DNA of 64,000 nt, from the NCBI GenBank assembly GCA_963281255.1, contig OY725494.1, positions 3,485,934-3,549,933 of the forward strand, read 5' to 3'. The notes beneath the pieces were generated by a model, which worked only from the letters and a program-made list of their open reading frames with translations, was not told where the DNA came from and ran no database searches. This document shows positions 51,781 through 64,000 of the stretch, piece after piece. How positions within the stretch are numbered: position 1 is the stretch's first letter; the number at the start of each line of letters is the position of its first letter. This stretch comes from Aphrocallistes beatrix (Eukaryota; Porifera; Hexactinellida; Sceptrulophora; Aphrocallistidae). The position numbers and the translations under genes were made by a program.

Positions 51781-54700
51781 TCATAAGAAAGTGAAATCTT
51801 TGTTGATAGCTTCCAGAACAGCTTTGTGGCAATACATGAACTGTTTCAGTGATGACACCATTTGTGGACGCATCACGCGTAGTCCCTTCACGGTCTGGAA
51901 CACATCGACCACTCCTTCGTACACTTCCTGCTCCAGACTCAGATAGATGCCAAGAAAGGCGCCAGTTCTCCCCACCCCGTCGTTACAGTGGACAATGACA
52001 GGCCTATCGACACCTAGCGACCGGTGTAGGCGAGAGGTATGCTTCACGAGTTGGAGAATCTCGCTGACGTCTGGAGGCGTGCCGGCTACGGACCAATTAC
52101 TGATCTGCAATTGGGACACCTGTTGCTTCTGCTGCCCGGAGCTGACCACATAATCACGCAGCTTGAAAGGTCCCAACATGCGCTCGTCCACGAAAGAGAC
52201 CTGAAGGTTCTTAATGGTCAGCATCTCAGTGCTGGTGGGCCAGTAGTGAGCGCACATCTCTCTCCCGTCCTCGTACAGGCTGGTGAGCATCACGATGAGC
52301 GACGCTTTCGTCGAGACGACCATGGACCAGAACTGTGGAACTGTGTGTTCTAGCGGTCCTTGTGTGGCGATAAACATACGCTTCTGTGTGTAGCTGTCAA
52401 TGTAGCTCGCGTTGATATAATCCGAGGTCTCGCCTGTCAGTCTGATGTCCAGCTGAACTCGTGACAGGTTGCTCGGGAGTTTGTCCTCGTATCTGTTCTT
52501 CTTGAGGTTGACGTGGTGTCTGGCGTGAGAGACCTGCTCAGGGGTTGGATCAGGACACACTCGAGCTAGCGTCTCGAACTGCTCGTTGTAGAGGGTGGAG
52601 TTAGGAGCACTGCTGTCTTTCTGCTCCATATACCTATGTACGGATTAATGTTAACCCTTGGAAACATTTGGGATTTTTCTATTTATAGTAGTAACGTATA
52701 TGGCTTCCCCATTGAAAATGGCTTAAACCGGAAATGGCGCATCACATTCCTGTGGCAAGCGTGGGTTTTAAATATAAGATGGGACTGTAGTAGAGATATT
52801 TTCAAATTTTGGAATGGCTTATCCATACATGTGAATCGTTGACTTACTTGCAGGTTATCTCGAAGTTGTGCTTCTGAATACTAGTATCAGTCCTGTTCAC
52901 TTGATCCAGGAGAGCTGCGTAGACGAATGCGTATTGTTCTTGAGTGGAAACAATGTTCGCTCTCTCCAGCCTCAAGCGCTGTATCAGCTCAAACACATTC
53001 AGTTCTGTCGGTTCGTGCTGGATCAATTCTAGCATGAGTTCAAACAGAACTAGGAACAGACCACACTGGTTAGACCCGTCGGGACAGTGTAGGAGCAGGG
53101 GTGTTTGGGAGTTGGATGAATGGTGCCTAATGGGTGAACATTATTAAATTTGTAAATTACACAATTAAAATGGAAGTAAGGGTAATGGATTGGTATGCTT
53201 ACCTGTGGACTTTTGCGATGAACTGCCAGAGGATGTGTGGGTACACCGGTAGAGATTTATGCGGCCAGCTAGTGAGCTGTAGCTGAGTAACCCTGAGTTT
53301 ATCTTGTGAGAGGGAAGGACATTTCAATGTGAAACTTCTCTGAATAAAGTGAGCGAATGTTTGTGATTTCTCATGAGTTATGTGCAAGTGATTCACGGCC
53401 ATCGTCTCTCCAACAGAGGGCCAATACTCCTCACAGCAAGCGGGGCCTGTTTCAGCAGTTAGCATTACTATGACGGAGAGTGAGTTCTGCCACACCATCT
53501 GCCAGAATGCAGGGATGGAGTTAGGGAGAGGTCCCTGCGTGGTGATGTAGGAGAAGGTCAGCCATTCCGGATTGATGAGACTTGCATTAATGTAGGTCGC
53601 GTCTTCGAGATGGATGCGGTTAAAGTCATACGGACAGATGTTCGGGTATCTATAGAATTACGTAGAGGGTTAAGTAAGTACTAAACAGCAACTTGCTATT
53701 CGTTAATATTAATCAAAACGTTATTATACAATTGTTTAATGTAGCATTTCATCTCATACATTAAGCTAGGATTTTTGAGAGAGAGAATGTCATTAGTTCC
53801 AAACAGCTGCTAACTCTAGACTTGGAGTCATTGTCACGAATCAAATATTAAAATGCTAGATTGCTTTATTCAAACACTGGTTAACTAGTCAATATTTGAG
53901 ATTAAATATTCTGCTCAGTTTCCTACGTACACCCATGTGGTATTTTAACATAGTTCTAATTCCAGTATAGGATAAAGTGCAGTGGAGGCAAGATTTCAGG
54001 CGCCACTGATATGTTAGAAGAGATTTTGTTCACTTTACAACCAATTGATATATATATATATCCAGTAAGAATAAGCTGTAAACTCATCTCGTGGTCTACC
54101 ATAACACATAACATGATCAAGTGAATGCACAAATGGTAGATTGTCAATGCTTGGATGAGATGACCAAAATATTTCCAATGTTATTTTACAAAGTTAACAT
54201 ATTATTAATTATTAATAAAATGATGTAGGCTATCCCACCATTACATATTCGTTTTGTTTCTAATTATCTGAAAAGTGTGGCTATTGTTATTGAATTAGCA
54301 TAGGCGCCTGGCGCTGAGGCGACCTATGCGGACACGAAGTGTTCGCCAGCCGCGCAGCGCAACAGCGAAGCACGCTGTTTGATAAAAATGTAGGAATTTG
54401 GCATACTATTTGCATTTGTTGAAATTGAATCCTTACACAATGTAAATTAAACAGCAGCTATTTGAACGCCAATCTTTTATTTCGAAGAGAAGAACTACAG
54501 AAATCAATTGCAAAAATAATTGATTGTAATCGCCGTATGCAATTAAAGCAGAAACAAACCTATTATTTTTATTGTTTTCAGGGAGAAGTCCAACAGTCGC
54601 CTCTTTGAGAAGACCTTCACGTAGATCTGCAAACTCTTCATTAGCGAGTTTAGCGCCATTATCCAGGTGCTGCTCCAAGCAAGGCTTGAGGTGGCGCAAG

Positions 54701-57700
54701 GGGATCTTGCTGTTGCGGATACGCGCCTCGTCAAACTCAGGCATGAGCTGCTGATCTTGTACCTCCTCGCTCGAGTGAGACTTGCGTAGACTGGAAAACC
54801 AATTGATAAGAATAATTTTAAGTGCATATGCGTACACAAAATGTAATATAAGTTCTGTCTAAATAATAAAGGAGAACATTTCAATTCCATTCATGAAAAC
54901 CATTCGTGTTTAGTAAATATGTCTCCTCTAAAATGAAGTGTTAAATATTATTATGTAAAAACACACACAAACCGGAATTCTCTTTCCATCATCTAAAGCT
55001 CACCTATAGTCGTATATTCCTGAGTCCGCGGAGTGATGATCGCTGTGTCTGGGAGTGAAGGTGTCCCCTTTGGACATCCTCTTCAGCGTACTGGTAACCT
55101 GAAACTCTCCCAAAGCGTCCTTGGTGGCGCGCCTTCCAAGGGAGCGCTTCCGGAAGAGCGCCACCGCGAGGCAGCAGATGATCATCACGGCGACGTAGAT
55201 GAAGGCCGAGAGAAGGATTATGAGGATGATGGGGAGCTTCGTTAGCAGGTCATCTTGATTAACTAAAATTCAATGCAAAATAAAATCGAATGACGTGATG
55301 AAATATTTTTAATTTGTTAAAAAGTGCTTGAAATTATTTGAATCAACCAAGGTACGTACCTTGATAAGTCTGTATGTCTCTGTCTGGCTGGCAATCGAGC
55401 CCGTAAATATTCACTGCACAGAAACGAATTGAGTGCATGGCATTGCCATCCAACTGTAAGCTCACTCTGTTTCCACGGGATACGTTCTTATTCGTAACAA
55501 GCTTCTCGTTTTGGTAAACAAAAATGGAATAAGATACTGAGACGTTGGAGGTGTACTTGAGGTCAAGAGGACTCCATGTGAGGACGAGAGTTCGAATATC
55601 TGTCCAGATACTGAATAATTCTATTTGCTCGACAACAGGTGGTCCTTGTCTTGTGTTTATAGCAGTCTCCTGAGTATACGAGGCATCAGAATTAGAGTAG
55701 ACAAGTTCCAAACGATATCTATGAAATTTAGGATGATCAATTCATAGCATATAATATCATGTATAAACATTACTTGATCACTCAGGAAGAAATGGCAATC
55801 TTACTAATAACTATGGTATACTATATATGGTAGCTTAAATAAGTTACTCCTTAATCGCCTTTATTAAACGCGAATTCGACAAGTAGAGAGAGATAAGATT
55901 TCCAGAAAACAGAAGACTGACTAGTTAGTTCACAATAAGGTGCGCTTCACATCTGTGATAGTCTCAACTCAGTTAGATGGTTGTTGCGAGACGACAGCAC
56001 AATGCGAGTACGAATGGTACGGGGCTAGGAGCATATGTCTTCAGTGTTTAATTACAACTAAGGTCAAGCCTTGTATTATTATTCAGCAAATACAGGAATC
56101 TACCGGGAGAAATGTAACACTCGATTTTCTAAACAGACTTGTCGGTAAAAGTACAAGTCAGCTGTCTGCATTAGAGAGAAATTACTAATTTCTATAATTA
56201 GTACGCGTAGCAAAACTGAATAGAAGACAATTATCCTAAGAAGCAGTCTAACTATTCTCGGGTTGACGGGGAGTCTGAGTTAATAGAGGTAAAATGATAC
56301 GGTAATAGGAAGGAAAGTAGACAGAGTTCGGGTTGCTATCCACAAAGTTCACATAAAACAGACTTATTCTAAGAGTTGAAGCCAGATTTACTTCTTGATT
56401 GAGATACGGTCATTAAAATTAATGGAGCTAAAATTTAAAGTTCGGTTAGATCATGGAATCAAGATGACACTCAAATACGGTACGTGTTTAGAAACAGATC
56501 AACATACTTCTGAATGAAATAACGTAATATTGAGAGCAAGGACGTAGTGAAAAAGATTGTAATGTTGGGTATGCTTATCGTAACTATTACAAGACATAGT
56601 GATTTCTACCTACACAGCCCACACGACACGAGTGGTAGAAACAGTGAAATCATAATTGCTGACTTGCTGTTCTTAGTAATGCAACCTGATTAATTAAATA
56701 TTGGCAGAAATATTGTCATCAAATTGCAATCAAATCGTGATTATGTGTCCGAGTAATCTGCTAGGGGTCAATTTGATTTAATTTTCATTTTGGATATCTA
56801 GCAAATTTCAACATTTATAATTGAACGATTTAAAAATAAACACACACAAATAATAACTTAGTTGCCATAATAGAATCTGTGCAAAGTTATTGCAATGAAT
56901 TAAGAATTGCGAAGGCTAAATCTCATCAAATTTAATTTGAATAATTTTAGTGAAAAAGAACACTGACTTACCGGTGGTATGGCAATACATCTCTAATTGT
57001 ATAGGAGTGATTGAATTGCAAAATCTCAGTGTCGAGTTCTTTTCGAACATTTTCCAATTCATAGCTCTCAGCATTGCAAGTCTGGCCTGGCAGATATCGA
57101 GGGCATTGGGAGAGGGTGTAGGTGGAGATGGGTCGCGCGTCATGGAATGTGCGCCATTCAAGTTTAATACTGTTTTGATATTGAAGATTTGATATGGAAT
57201 ATTGATAGGAAGCTCTGATGTCAAAAATAGGATCTTGTGATGAGTATGAGAATGATATGGAATATTTCTCGGTCGAAACAATTCCAGCAGAGTCAGTGGC
57301 TTTGCAAATATAGATGCCTTCACCATTAGAGAGAAGAGTGGTCTTATTCAATTCCTCGGTTTCTGATACCTGAAGATTAATCACACTGTAACGAACCTAA
57401 CTAAATAAATACACCAGTGAGTTAGTCAATAATCAACAAACCAATTGGTTCTCGTTTGATGAAACAACCAGCTCCCAGGTAAAGCTGTCTCCACTGAGTT
57501 CACAGATAATGCTCTTACTTTCTGAAAGATTGTAAACTTTTTCGAGAGCTATATAATATGGCAAATATAAATTCAAGATTAAAAGTGAATGTGTGTATCT
57601 ATACTTTAGAATAATTGGTAAATTATCTATTCGATACCATCAAGTGTAACTTAAGCAAATGACTTGAATTGGAAGTGTTAATTGAATTAAATAAACCATT

Positions 57701-57879
57701 TTGATAGAATGTCAGAATGTCTCTGGGTGCCTAAACAAAGTTATAATTATGTCTGTGAGTAAAGTGAGAAAGTTACCTGGCGAATTCGTGTCTAAGGCTG
57801 CATGAACTTCATACACAGAGGTGAGAACGAAAACAGAAATTAAAATCCGCGTGCATAATGAAGTGGATCTATAACGCAT
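51781..57879 (-). CDS. Receptor-type tyrosine phosphatase, both PTP domains degenerate
   Basis: Nine exons (57777-57879, 57442-57548, 56972-57369, 55360-55718, 55004-55262, 54560-54790, 53203-53649, 52848-53126, 51781-52633) join in frame to 1,011 residues. Order: signal peptide, Ig domain (Cys pair in IICELSG ... GIYICKATD), two FN3 domains, TM (about residues 335-360, IILIILLSAFIYVAVMII), basic juxtamembrane, PTP D1 (NNRYPNICPYDFNRI, YINASLINPEW, TTQGPLPNSIPAFWQMVWQ) and D2 (KKNRYEDKLPSN, DYINASYIDSY, FWSMVVSTKASLIVMLTSL). D1 has WPH for WPD, and its loop reads HCPDGSNQC, so Cys remains but Arg is lost. D2 keeps HCNDGVGRTG but has WSV for WPD. It is probably a pseudophosphatase or a weak enzyme that acts by binding. 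The subfamily resembles LAR/IIa types by ectodomain, without a clear orthologue. Confidence 0.9.
54299..54383. repeat. GC-rich dispersed hairpin repeat, copy B
   Basis: Blocks TAGGCG, GGCGACCTATGCG, ACACGAAGTGT, CGC, GCGAAG and GTTTG in the same order as at 31998-32062, with a longer middle. Here GCGGACACG pairs with AGTGTTCGC. It lies in an RPTP intron and is flanked by AT-rich DNA. Confidence 0.7.
55719..56971. other. RPTP intron, no other gene seen
   Basis: A ~1.25-kb AT-rich intron between the exons of the two FN3 modules. An 82-residue + frame at 55940 shows no family signature and is likely chance. Confidence 0.55.
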
Positions 57880-59330
57880 TATTACCAGTCTTTGTTATAA
57901 ATATTATTTGGTTATATCAGAAAAATAAAAGGTAATAAAACTTAATTATTCAAGACTAGCATATCCGAATTTGTCTGTGAGCCCTATATATATAGTGATT
58001 CTAATATAGTGCGTACCTAGCCTGACTGCACTACTAACTATGATGACATCACATCTCTGTGTATTGGAATAATTGAGGTCGGATAATAGAGTGTAAGGAG
58101 GCATTGGTATTGTGTTTTAAACTACGTAATACAACTGTATCACCAGACGTGTTGAGTGGGTAAGTATTGATTCCAACAGATGATTCAAGTATGCATGTGT
58201 GTACTCACAAAAGAGGGGTAATCATTTGAGAAGACCATGGACTTCCAATTTAACTTATTCTTTTGTAGACTTTTGTTTCGGAATCACACACACCTGGATC
58301 GTATGATACTAACAAATTATTGTATTGTTTCGTTGTCATCATGACATCATATCTCATTAAGTCTCGACCACATGGTAGATTAGACTCTTTGTAGAGCAAT
58401 GGTAGCCTAATTTTGAGCAATGGTAGCCTAATTTTGGACCATAGGAACTCCATACCAAGTTCCTTGTTCTCTACCACAAAGTATTGTACTTTCCTAAGAA
58501 AGTGACTTGCCATTAGGCAATGTTTATCTACCATTCTTATCACTAATATAGAACAAACACATTCAAATAAATAGTGATCCAATAATGTTACAAAACGATG
58601 ATGCAATAATTATATTGTATGTAAACATTGTAAACAAAGGGAAATAATAATCAGAGAACTTTGAATCGGAATCAATTATAATTTCCTGTGTCAATAGATC
58701 TAAAGTATCTGAGAATACGCGTGGCGTGGATTGCATCACACAAAATGATGTTTATTCACAATCACAGCCAATGCTGCCATCGCATAGGTAATCAGATCAA
58801 TGCGTTTTGAAATTAAATACATAATTGATTTGCTTGTATTATTTCAATCTAACTGGCCCAGGACTCCTGATGAGCTAAAACACTTCGTACGATTCGCAGG
58901 TAGTTTATAATTAAATACCACGTTTGTGCGTTATAATCTAACAAACATATGTTGGCACATGATCTACAGCGGACATAAATTGTGCATGGATCACATCACA
59001 CCTATTCTCCTTTATCTGAGATCTAGACTGCTTATTGTATAATCCATGGTATGGTCGGAGTTAAGCTCAGTATGCGCGCGCATTTAGTCCCAAAATGCAT
59101 TAATTATCCAGTAAACTATGATTAACATTAAATTTGTTATATAAAATAATAACAAAATTTGCAGATTGTGAGGGTATACAATAAACTAGATCAAAAGTGA
59201 GAAATCCAAACATCGAAACAAACACGTGATCAACATTAATAATATAGTACAACCTGAATGGAAATCTAAAAATATTAACAAGTATTAAAATTTAACAATT
59301 TTGTCCATCAAAATAATACAGTTTTCCGGG
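57880..59330. other. Intergenic region between RPTP and ARAP
   Basis: About 1.45 kb, AT-rich. A 118-residue minus-strand frame at 58250-58606 has no recognised domain and spans a tandem 22-bp duplication (GAGCAATGGTAGCCTAATTT unit, 58398-58442), so it may be decayed transposon sequence. No RNA gene seen. It holds the RPTP promoter. Confidence 0.5.
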
Positions 59331-62300
59331 TCAAACAAATTCAGAACTCGGTGCAAAATTGTTGCTTTGAGAAAAAAGCTTTGAATTTTTAACCTGAGGA
59401 TATTGTTTCCTGGGACTGAGGTTCCCAGCGGGAGTAGAGTCACACGCGGGCGTGTATGTGAGGCTGTTCAAGCCATCCGGGTGGTACTTGGCGTGATAGA
59501 AACAAGCGATGAACCGATACATCTCCTGCTCTGTGTCTGCACAGAGGTAGCGGTGCCCATCGTCGTATGACCTCTGCAGCCAGAATCCCCACTGAGTGGG
59601 AGAGTTCCGAGATATGTCCGACTGTAAGAGTCCGATAAACAGCACAAAGTCAAGTTTAGTCGTCTGGGGTCCCTCCTTGGTGAATATCCCTTTCCCTTCT
59701 TTCTGAGAGAAGAGCCACTCCCCATTCACCCAGAAAATGTGCTTCTTCCATCGGGTCTTCCCCTTCATGTAGAGGGAGACCCTGTCAGTCCCGGAAGCAG
59801 TGAAATCGCATATCCTACGCACCACCGAGTTAATCTTGATGCAGAGGTAGTTGTTCCTGTTGGACCAGCTGGACACGACCTTGAGAATCTGCTCTTCCGG
59901 GTGCAGTACCCTCTCCGACTCATTCTTGCCGAGGATTTCGTAGAGAGCTAGGTTATCCATGGTCATCGATTTCTTGTGCAAACATTGATTGAAAGTTTGC
60001 AGAGCTGTGGTCTTGATGTTAACCTTTATTGTCATTGGTTCTCCGTGCTTGTCTTCAACGAAGATTGTAATGATAAACTCATTCGATTCCACTCGACTCA
60101 AAGTGTTCCTTTTTATTTGCTCCTCTGCAGTCTTCATCTTCACTATCGCTTCTTCCATTTTCTTCTTCTGATCTTTGTCATTCTTCACATCGAATAGCCA
60201 TTCGTAGTGCTGGATGAGAAGTTGCATCAGCTTCACCTAGTATTAGAATGTGCAATAAATACGATAAAGTATTATACAAATTGGAAAAGGAATTTAACTT
60301 TTTAAAAAGTGTCTGACAGACTGATAGCGCAGCTCAATTAAAACACCAGCCAGAAGGGTGAAAATTGCACAAATTATAATAATGGTGTATTTACACTTTA
60401 ATTAACATCACTCACCTCTTTCTCGGTATCACGTACTAAAGCTACATCATCCAGCTGATTGGATCTATTAGCTCCTCGAATGTTAGGCCCAAATACAAGA
60501 GCCAGATTATGCACTCCCATCTTATTCAACTCCTCCTGCTCTGCCACAAGTCTCAAATGTTCACAGAGACGTAACAATGTGTTTTTGTACTCTCTTGGCA
60601 TCTTTACAATAAGCTCTTGGATGGTGTACATCAGTTCATCATGTTCACGAATGCTTGTAGCTGCCATGAAGGCGGGATAGAGTTCTTCGGTTAGGAGAGG
60701 GTGTGGCAAGGCGCGAAGAAACCGTTTCAACACCCCGGACACATCCTGTACTGAAAATGTCTCTGGATCGAGAACGAGGGCTTTACAGCCCTGATCGAAC
60801 TGTAGGATGAGGTCATCTATTTGCTTGGCGCGTCCATTCACTCGGTAGAGCCCTACCAAGTCCACTCCGTCGTCCTCAATGAACTCTATGCACTTGTGCA
60901 TGAGTAGGGGCACTCCAGCGCTCGTGCACTGCTGCTCTTCTAGAGGGACTCCGAACACCTGAGTGCGCTTCAAAACCTATAAAAGAGCATTCAAGATAAG
61001 TGAATTACAGCTTTGCAGTATGAAATCTCCTACATGGGTACAACGAATCTACTCTATGATATCACCACCAAATACACTAGGGATAGACTCAAACTAGTAA
61101 ATATTAAGCTAGGACTTCTACATTGAATCACAACACATCAGGTACTTACCTGGTACCAGAGCTTAGCTTCATGGTGCGAGTCTGTGTGAATGGAGTAGGT
61201 CTTCTCCTGCGTGATGATCTGGAAACAGACGGACATCTCCTCGGTCTGACATGTGTCAGGGTCGGCCGGGGGCTGTATGGAGAGACAGGACTGCAGAGGG
61301 ATCTTCTCCGGCTCTGCTCTGTCCAGGGAGAGAGCCACGAGCATACGGCTCTTCAGGAAGCAGAACCGCTGCTTCCAGGGAGAGGTCTGGTTGGTCCGTA
61401 TCCGCAAGTACCCCCAGCGGTCTATCCCGTGCAGCTGGAACACGTCGGGGCTGAGTATGTTGCCCAGCTTGCTGAGCCACAGGTCCATTTCGCTTCTGGT
61501 GGGAGAGGAGAATGCGTAGATGGCAGGCTTGAACGAGATGAGTTCGAACACGTGGGGGAACTTCCCGTCTTGAGGCTCGGGGAGGTCTTTGGTCTCCCTC
61601 ACTAGGAGGATCTCAGAGGCGAGAATCTCTCCCTCAGGGTCTAGGTCCCGATCAGACTTGAGGATTGAGAGTCCCTCCTTTCTGAGGACGAAAAATCGCT
61701 TCTGCCAGGTGGGACGCAATTGGGGCTTTCCGTGCTACATGAGACAATCACTAAATTAAATTGTTCCGATGCTGCATATCGTGTGCAGTACTAACTCAAT
61801 CGTAATACTAAGTAGTGTGTTCATGCAATACCTTGGTAGTAGCGGGGGAATACTTGTGCAGGTATCCAGACAGGTGGGACCGCTCTATAGTGCTGGTGAA
61901 GCTCCCTCTGTCCTCCTGCACCCTCCAGCGCCACTGAGTCAGCAGTTCGTGGTGGAGAGGTCTCTCTGCTGCCTTCGTGAGCTGCAGGGGGGTGCTAGCC
62001 GGTTCCCCCGGTATCCGGGGAACGGGTTCAGAGTAGGTAGGGTCCGCTCCTTGCAGCAGGAGGTGGAGCGTTTCGAAGAGGGTACCGTTCAGAGCTGTTT
62101 CACACAGCGATTGATTCAGTTCCGTCTGCTCATCAGGAGATACCTCCGCAACGGATCCTCTCGCTCCCTTCTTTAGCCAGGCTTTGTCTTTGTACTTAGC
62201 TGAAATGAAGCTTTTGCGTATGTCGGACTGCTCATCAGAGAACATCTTCTCTCCGTGGTAGCGGTCCAGGTAGAGCTTGTTCACCTCTTCATTCCCGAGG

Positions 62301-62853
62301 CAGATGAGTAGCTCGATCAGTGCTGCATTCCAGACGGACTTGTCCAAATCGACTGAGCGGACCTGGAGAATGGAAATGAGAAGAATTATATGCTTGCATG
62401 CCTCATGATTGAATCGGAAAATGCGAGGAGATCGCAGAGGAATTCTCTACTACACCATAGAACTGCTCTACTACACCATCCCTAGATCTGCCACTGGAAC
62501 GGTACGGTTTATGCATAAATAAAATACTATTTTAGAAGTACAGTAGACACAAAGTCATCCCTACCTTGGACAAGTGAGCTCCGAGTGCTCTGTGCACGCC
62601 GCTGCATTCAATGCACACCAGCACACAGAGGTTGAGACTGACCCAGGACGGGTTAGCCGCCTGGCAGTCCGCACACTGCTGGTTGGAAGGGTTAGTGTAG
62701 AGTGTGCTCAGGATGTCCTGGCCTTTGTTCTGGTCGAACAGAGTCAGGGCCTGTAGCACACTGAGAGTGAGAGCGTCGATCCATATTCGAAGCTCAGACA
62801 TTTCCCTGCACTCAAAAATATAGTTCCTACCTCCGACTATAACGATCTCAAAT
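59331..62853 (-). CDS. ARAP-type ArfGAP/RhoGAP/PH protein, 3' part
   Basis: Five exons: 62565-62853, 61832-62362, 61150-61734, 60416-60976 and 59331-60236, with upstream exons outside the window or unseen. The order matches human ARAP1-3 after the first PH domains: end of a PH domain (RFEIVIVGGRNYIFE), ArfGAP zinc finger (CADC-x16-CIEC, then GVHRALG with the catalytic Arg), a link region, two PH domains (TWQKRFFVLRKEG; GYLRIRTNQTSPWKQRFCFL), RhoGAP (FGVPLEEQ, arginine finger GLYRVNGR, HNLALVFGPNI), a Ras-association domain (about 60090-59860) and a final PH domain (SLYMKGKTRWKKHIFWVNGE). ARAPs are PI(3,4,5)P3-dependent GAPs for Arf and Rho that couple actin to membrane traffic. Both GAP centres look intact. 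Confidence 0.93.
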
Positions 62854-63008
62854 CTACAAGATGGTAGGGAGAATGAACCATGGTTCTCAATGACAAGCGA
62901 ATTTAACATGAAAGCCGCACATTTAGAACGGAAACAATTTTTTAACTACCATACGAGCCTATTTAGGGAATTTGTTCAATTCATGTATCTAATGTAAACA
63001 AAAGATGT
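62854..63008. other. Start of an upstream ARAP intron
   Basis: Intron immediately upstream of the ArfGAP exon; the acceptor is the TTGTAG read on the minus strand at 62859-62854. No exon for the N-terminal SAM/PH part of ARAP was found between here and the window end. Confidence 0.6.
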
Positions 63009-63244
63009 ATAAACATGTTTAAACATGTTTAAACATGTTTAAACACGTTTAAACACGTTTAAACATGGATGTTTAAACATGTTTAAACATGTTTAAACAT
63101 GTTTAAACACGTTTAAACACGTTTAAACATGTTTAAACACGTTTAAACACGTTTAAACATGGATGTTTAAACATGTTTAAACACGTTTAAACACGGATGT
63201 TTAAACATGTTTAAACATGTTTAGACACGTTTAAACACGTTTAA
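63009..63244. repeat. 10-bp tandem repeat (CATGTTTAAA)n
   Basis: About 23 copies of CATGTTTAAA with frequent CACGTTTAAA variants, interrupted three times by the insertion GGATG. Each unit junction makes the palindrome GTTTAAAC, and CATG is itself palindromic. The period equals about one helical turn. It is probably inside an upstream ARAP intron. Confidence 0.95.
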
Positions 63245-64000
63245 TACCCGACTCCCTATATTTTAGTGCAGCTCCTAGCATAAGAGATGCCTTATGTTAT
63301 GATCGGTGTCGAACGTACGTACGTGCATCAGTCAGCTCGCTCATGTATTAGCCAATCAAAATCCAGGGATTATATCTAACTCAATGAACATATACAAGTT
63401 AGAATCACTCTCTAGCCCAGTGGCAACTATTCTAACTATTCTTGGGACCTGAATATAACTCACTACGTATAATTGAAATACATCCCTAAGCTCTACCCAG
63501 CAAGATTGTAGACTTGGGCACATTTTGCATTATCTCAAAACACTTATCCATCCTTCTCTATCCCTGGTCCAAATTAGTGCAAGTAGTGCATAGTCTAACA
63601 TGACACCCGAAGTTTGTAGGAATCGTCAGAGCCTAAATGTATGTAGGTATGCCTATGTTGAGACTTCAAAACAAAAGGAGGGCAACTCTGTAGTCTAATT
63701 TTAGTTTGTTGAAATATTACGCTCATTACGTAGTCGTTGCAGGTAGTAATTAAATTTTAATTACAAGAAATAAGAGAGTATCATAGATTTTAGTTTTCTT
63801 TCTCAGTATATTCTAAAATAAGATTAGAGGAATAAACCAGCCCGGAGAGTGATAAGAATTTGAAAATGCTGAAAGCATGACTATTTAAGGCGTCGAGATC
63901 AATGTATGATGCAATAGAATATCATATCAAATCAGCAGAATTATTCCACATTGCCGAAAGTAAAACTTGATACTTTATAGAGCTACCTTAGTTATTCCCC
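63245..64000. other. Window end, no feature recognised
   Basis: AT-rich DNA without a convincing exon on either strand; presumably the upstream ARAP intron or its 5' flank. A CGTACGTACGTGC tract at about 63313 is the only simple repeat seen. Confidence 0.5.

Noticed and set aside
57720-57766. Possible second RPTP exon (frame beginning APRDILTFYQN)
   Set aside because: It has an AG acceptor and GT donor, but its phase does not fit either neighbour. Joining 57777-57879 directly to 57442-57548 closes the frame and gives a whole-gene length divisible by three.
58250-58606. 118-residue minus-strand ORF
   Set aside because: No recognisable domain, contains a tandem duplication, isolated between genes; more likely transposon relic or chance.

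Overview
This is nuclear DNA of an animal. The genes have short GT-AG introns, and the set includes an ADAM10-type sheddase, a receptor tyrosine phosphatase with Ig, FN3 and two PTP domains, an adhesion GPCR, an ARAP-type ArfGAP/RhoGAP, centriolar proteins (CEP135, CCDC77), spliceosome NTC proteins (XAB2/SYF1, CDC5L) and HPS5. Intergenic and intronic DNA is AT-rich and full of small transposon relics. Many genes that are multi-exon in vertebrates are intronless here, and many genes lie inside introns of others. That suggests a gene-dense, probably early-branching metazoan. A ctenophore, sponge or placozoan would fit and the nesting is reminiscent of ctenophores, but no marker in the window fixes the phylum.

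Layout. 1-14327 (+): XAB2/SYF1, with only its extreme 5' end missing. Its ~7.9-kb intron 7 holds three near-identical arylacetamide-deacetylase-like genes and an intronless GOLPH3; its intron 8 holds an intronless antisense CCDC77. 15186-18197 (+): an ADAM10-like protease whose cytoplasmic tail ends in a CUE-like ubiquitin-binding fold. 18600-24314 (-): CEP135. 25318-27573 (-): uridine phosphorylase, with a palindromic MITE in an intron. 29171-43341 (-): HPS5 in about 26 exons, ending in a RING-H2 finger that human HPS5 lacks. Its introns contain a full-length but frameshifted Tc1/mariner element, a ~140-bp satellite, an intronless YIPF1/2 gene, and three intronless opposite-strand genes for small secreted-signal/TM proteins that look like an orphan family. 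43539-44444 (-): AUH. 44584-47851 (-): CDC5L, with a hAT-like MITE in an intron. 48351-50618 (+): intronless adhesion GPCR. 51781-57879 (-): receptor PTP with both catalytic centres altered. 59331-62853 (-): 3' part of ARAP, continuing past the window.

Functional themes. XAB2 and CDC5L belong to the same spliceosomal NTC/Prp19 assembly, and CCDC77 and CEP135 are both centriole/cilium proteins. GOLPH3, YIPF and HPS5 serve Golgi or endolysosomal traffic. ADAM10, the RPTP, the GPCR and ARAP are cell-surface or membrane-signalling proteins. I see no operon-like co-regulation beyond one shared bidirectional promoter between two of the deacetylase genes. All gene identities rest on reading the translated sequence against remembered family sequences; no database search was run.
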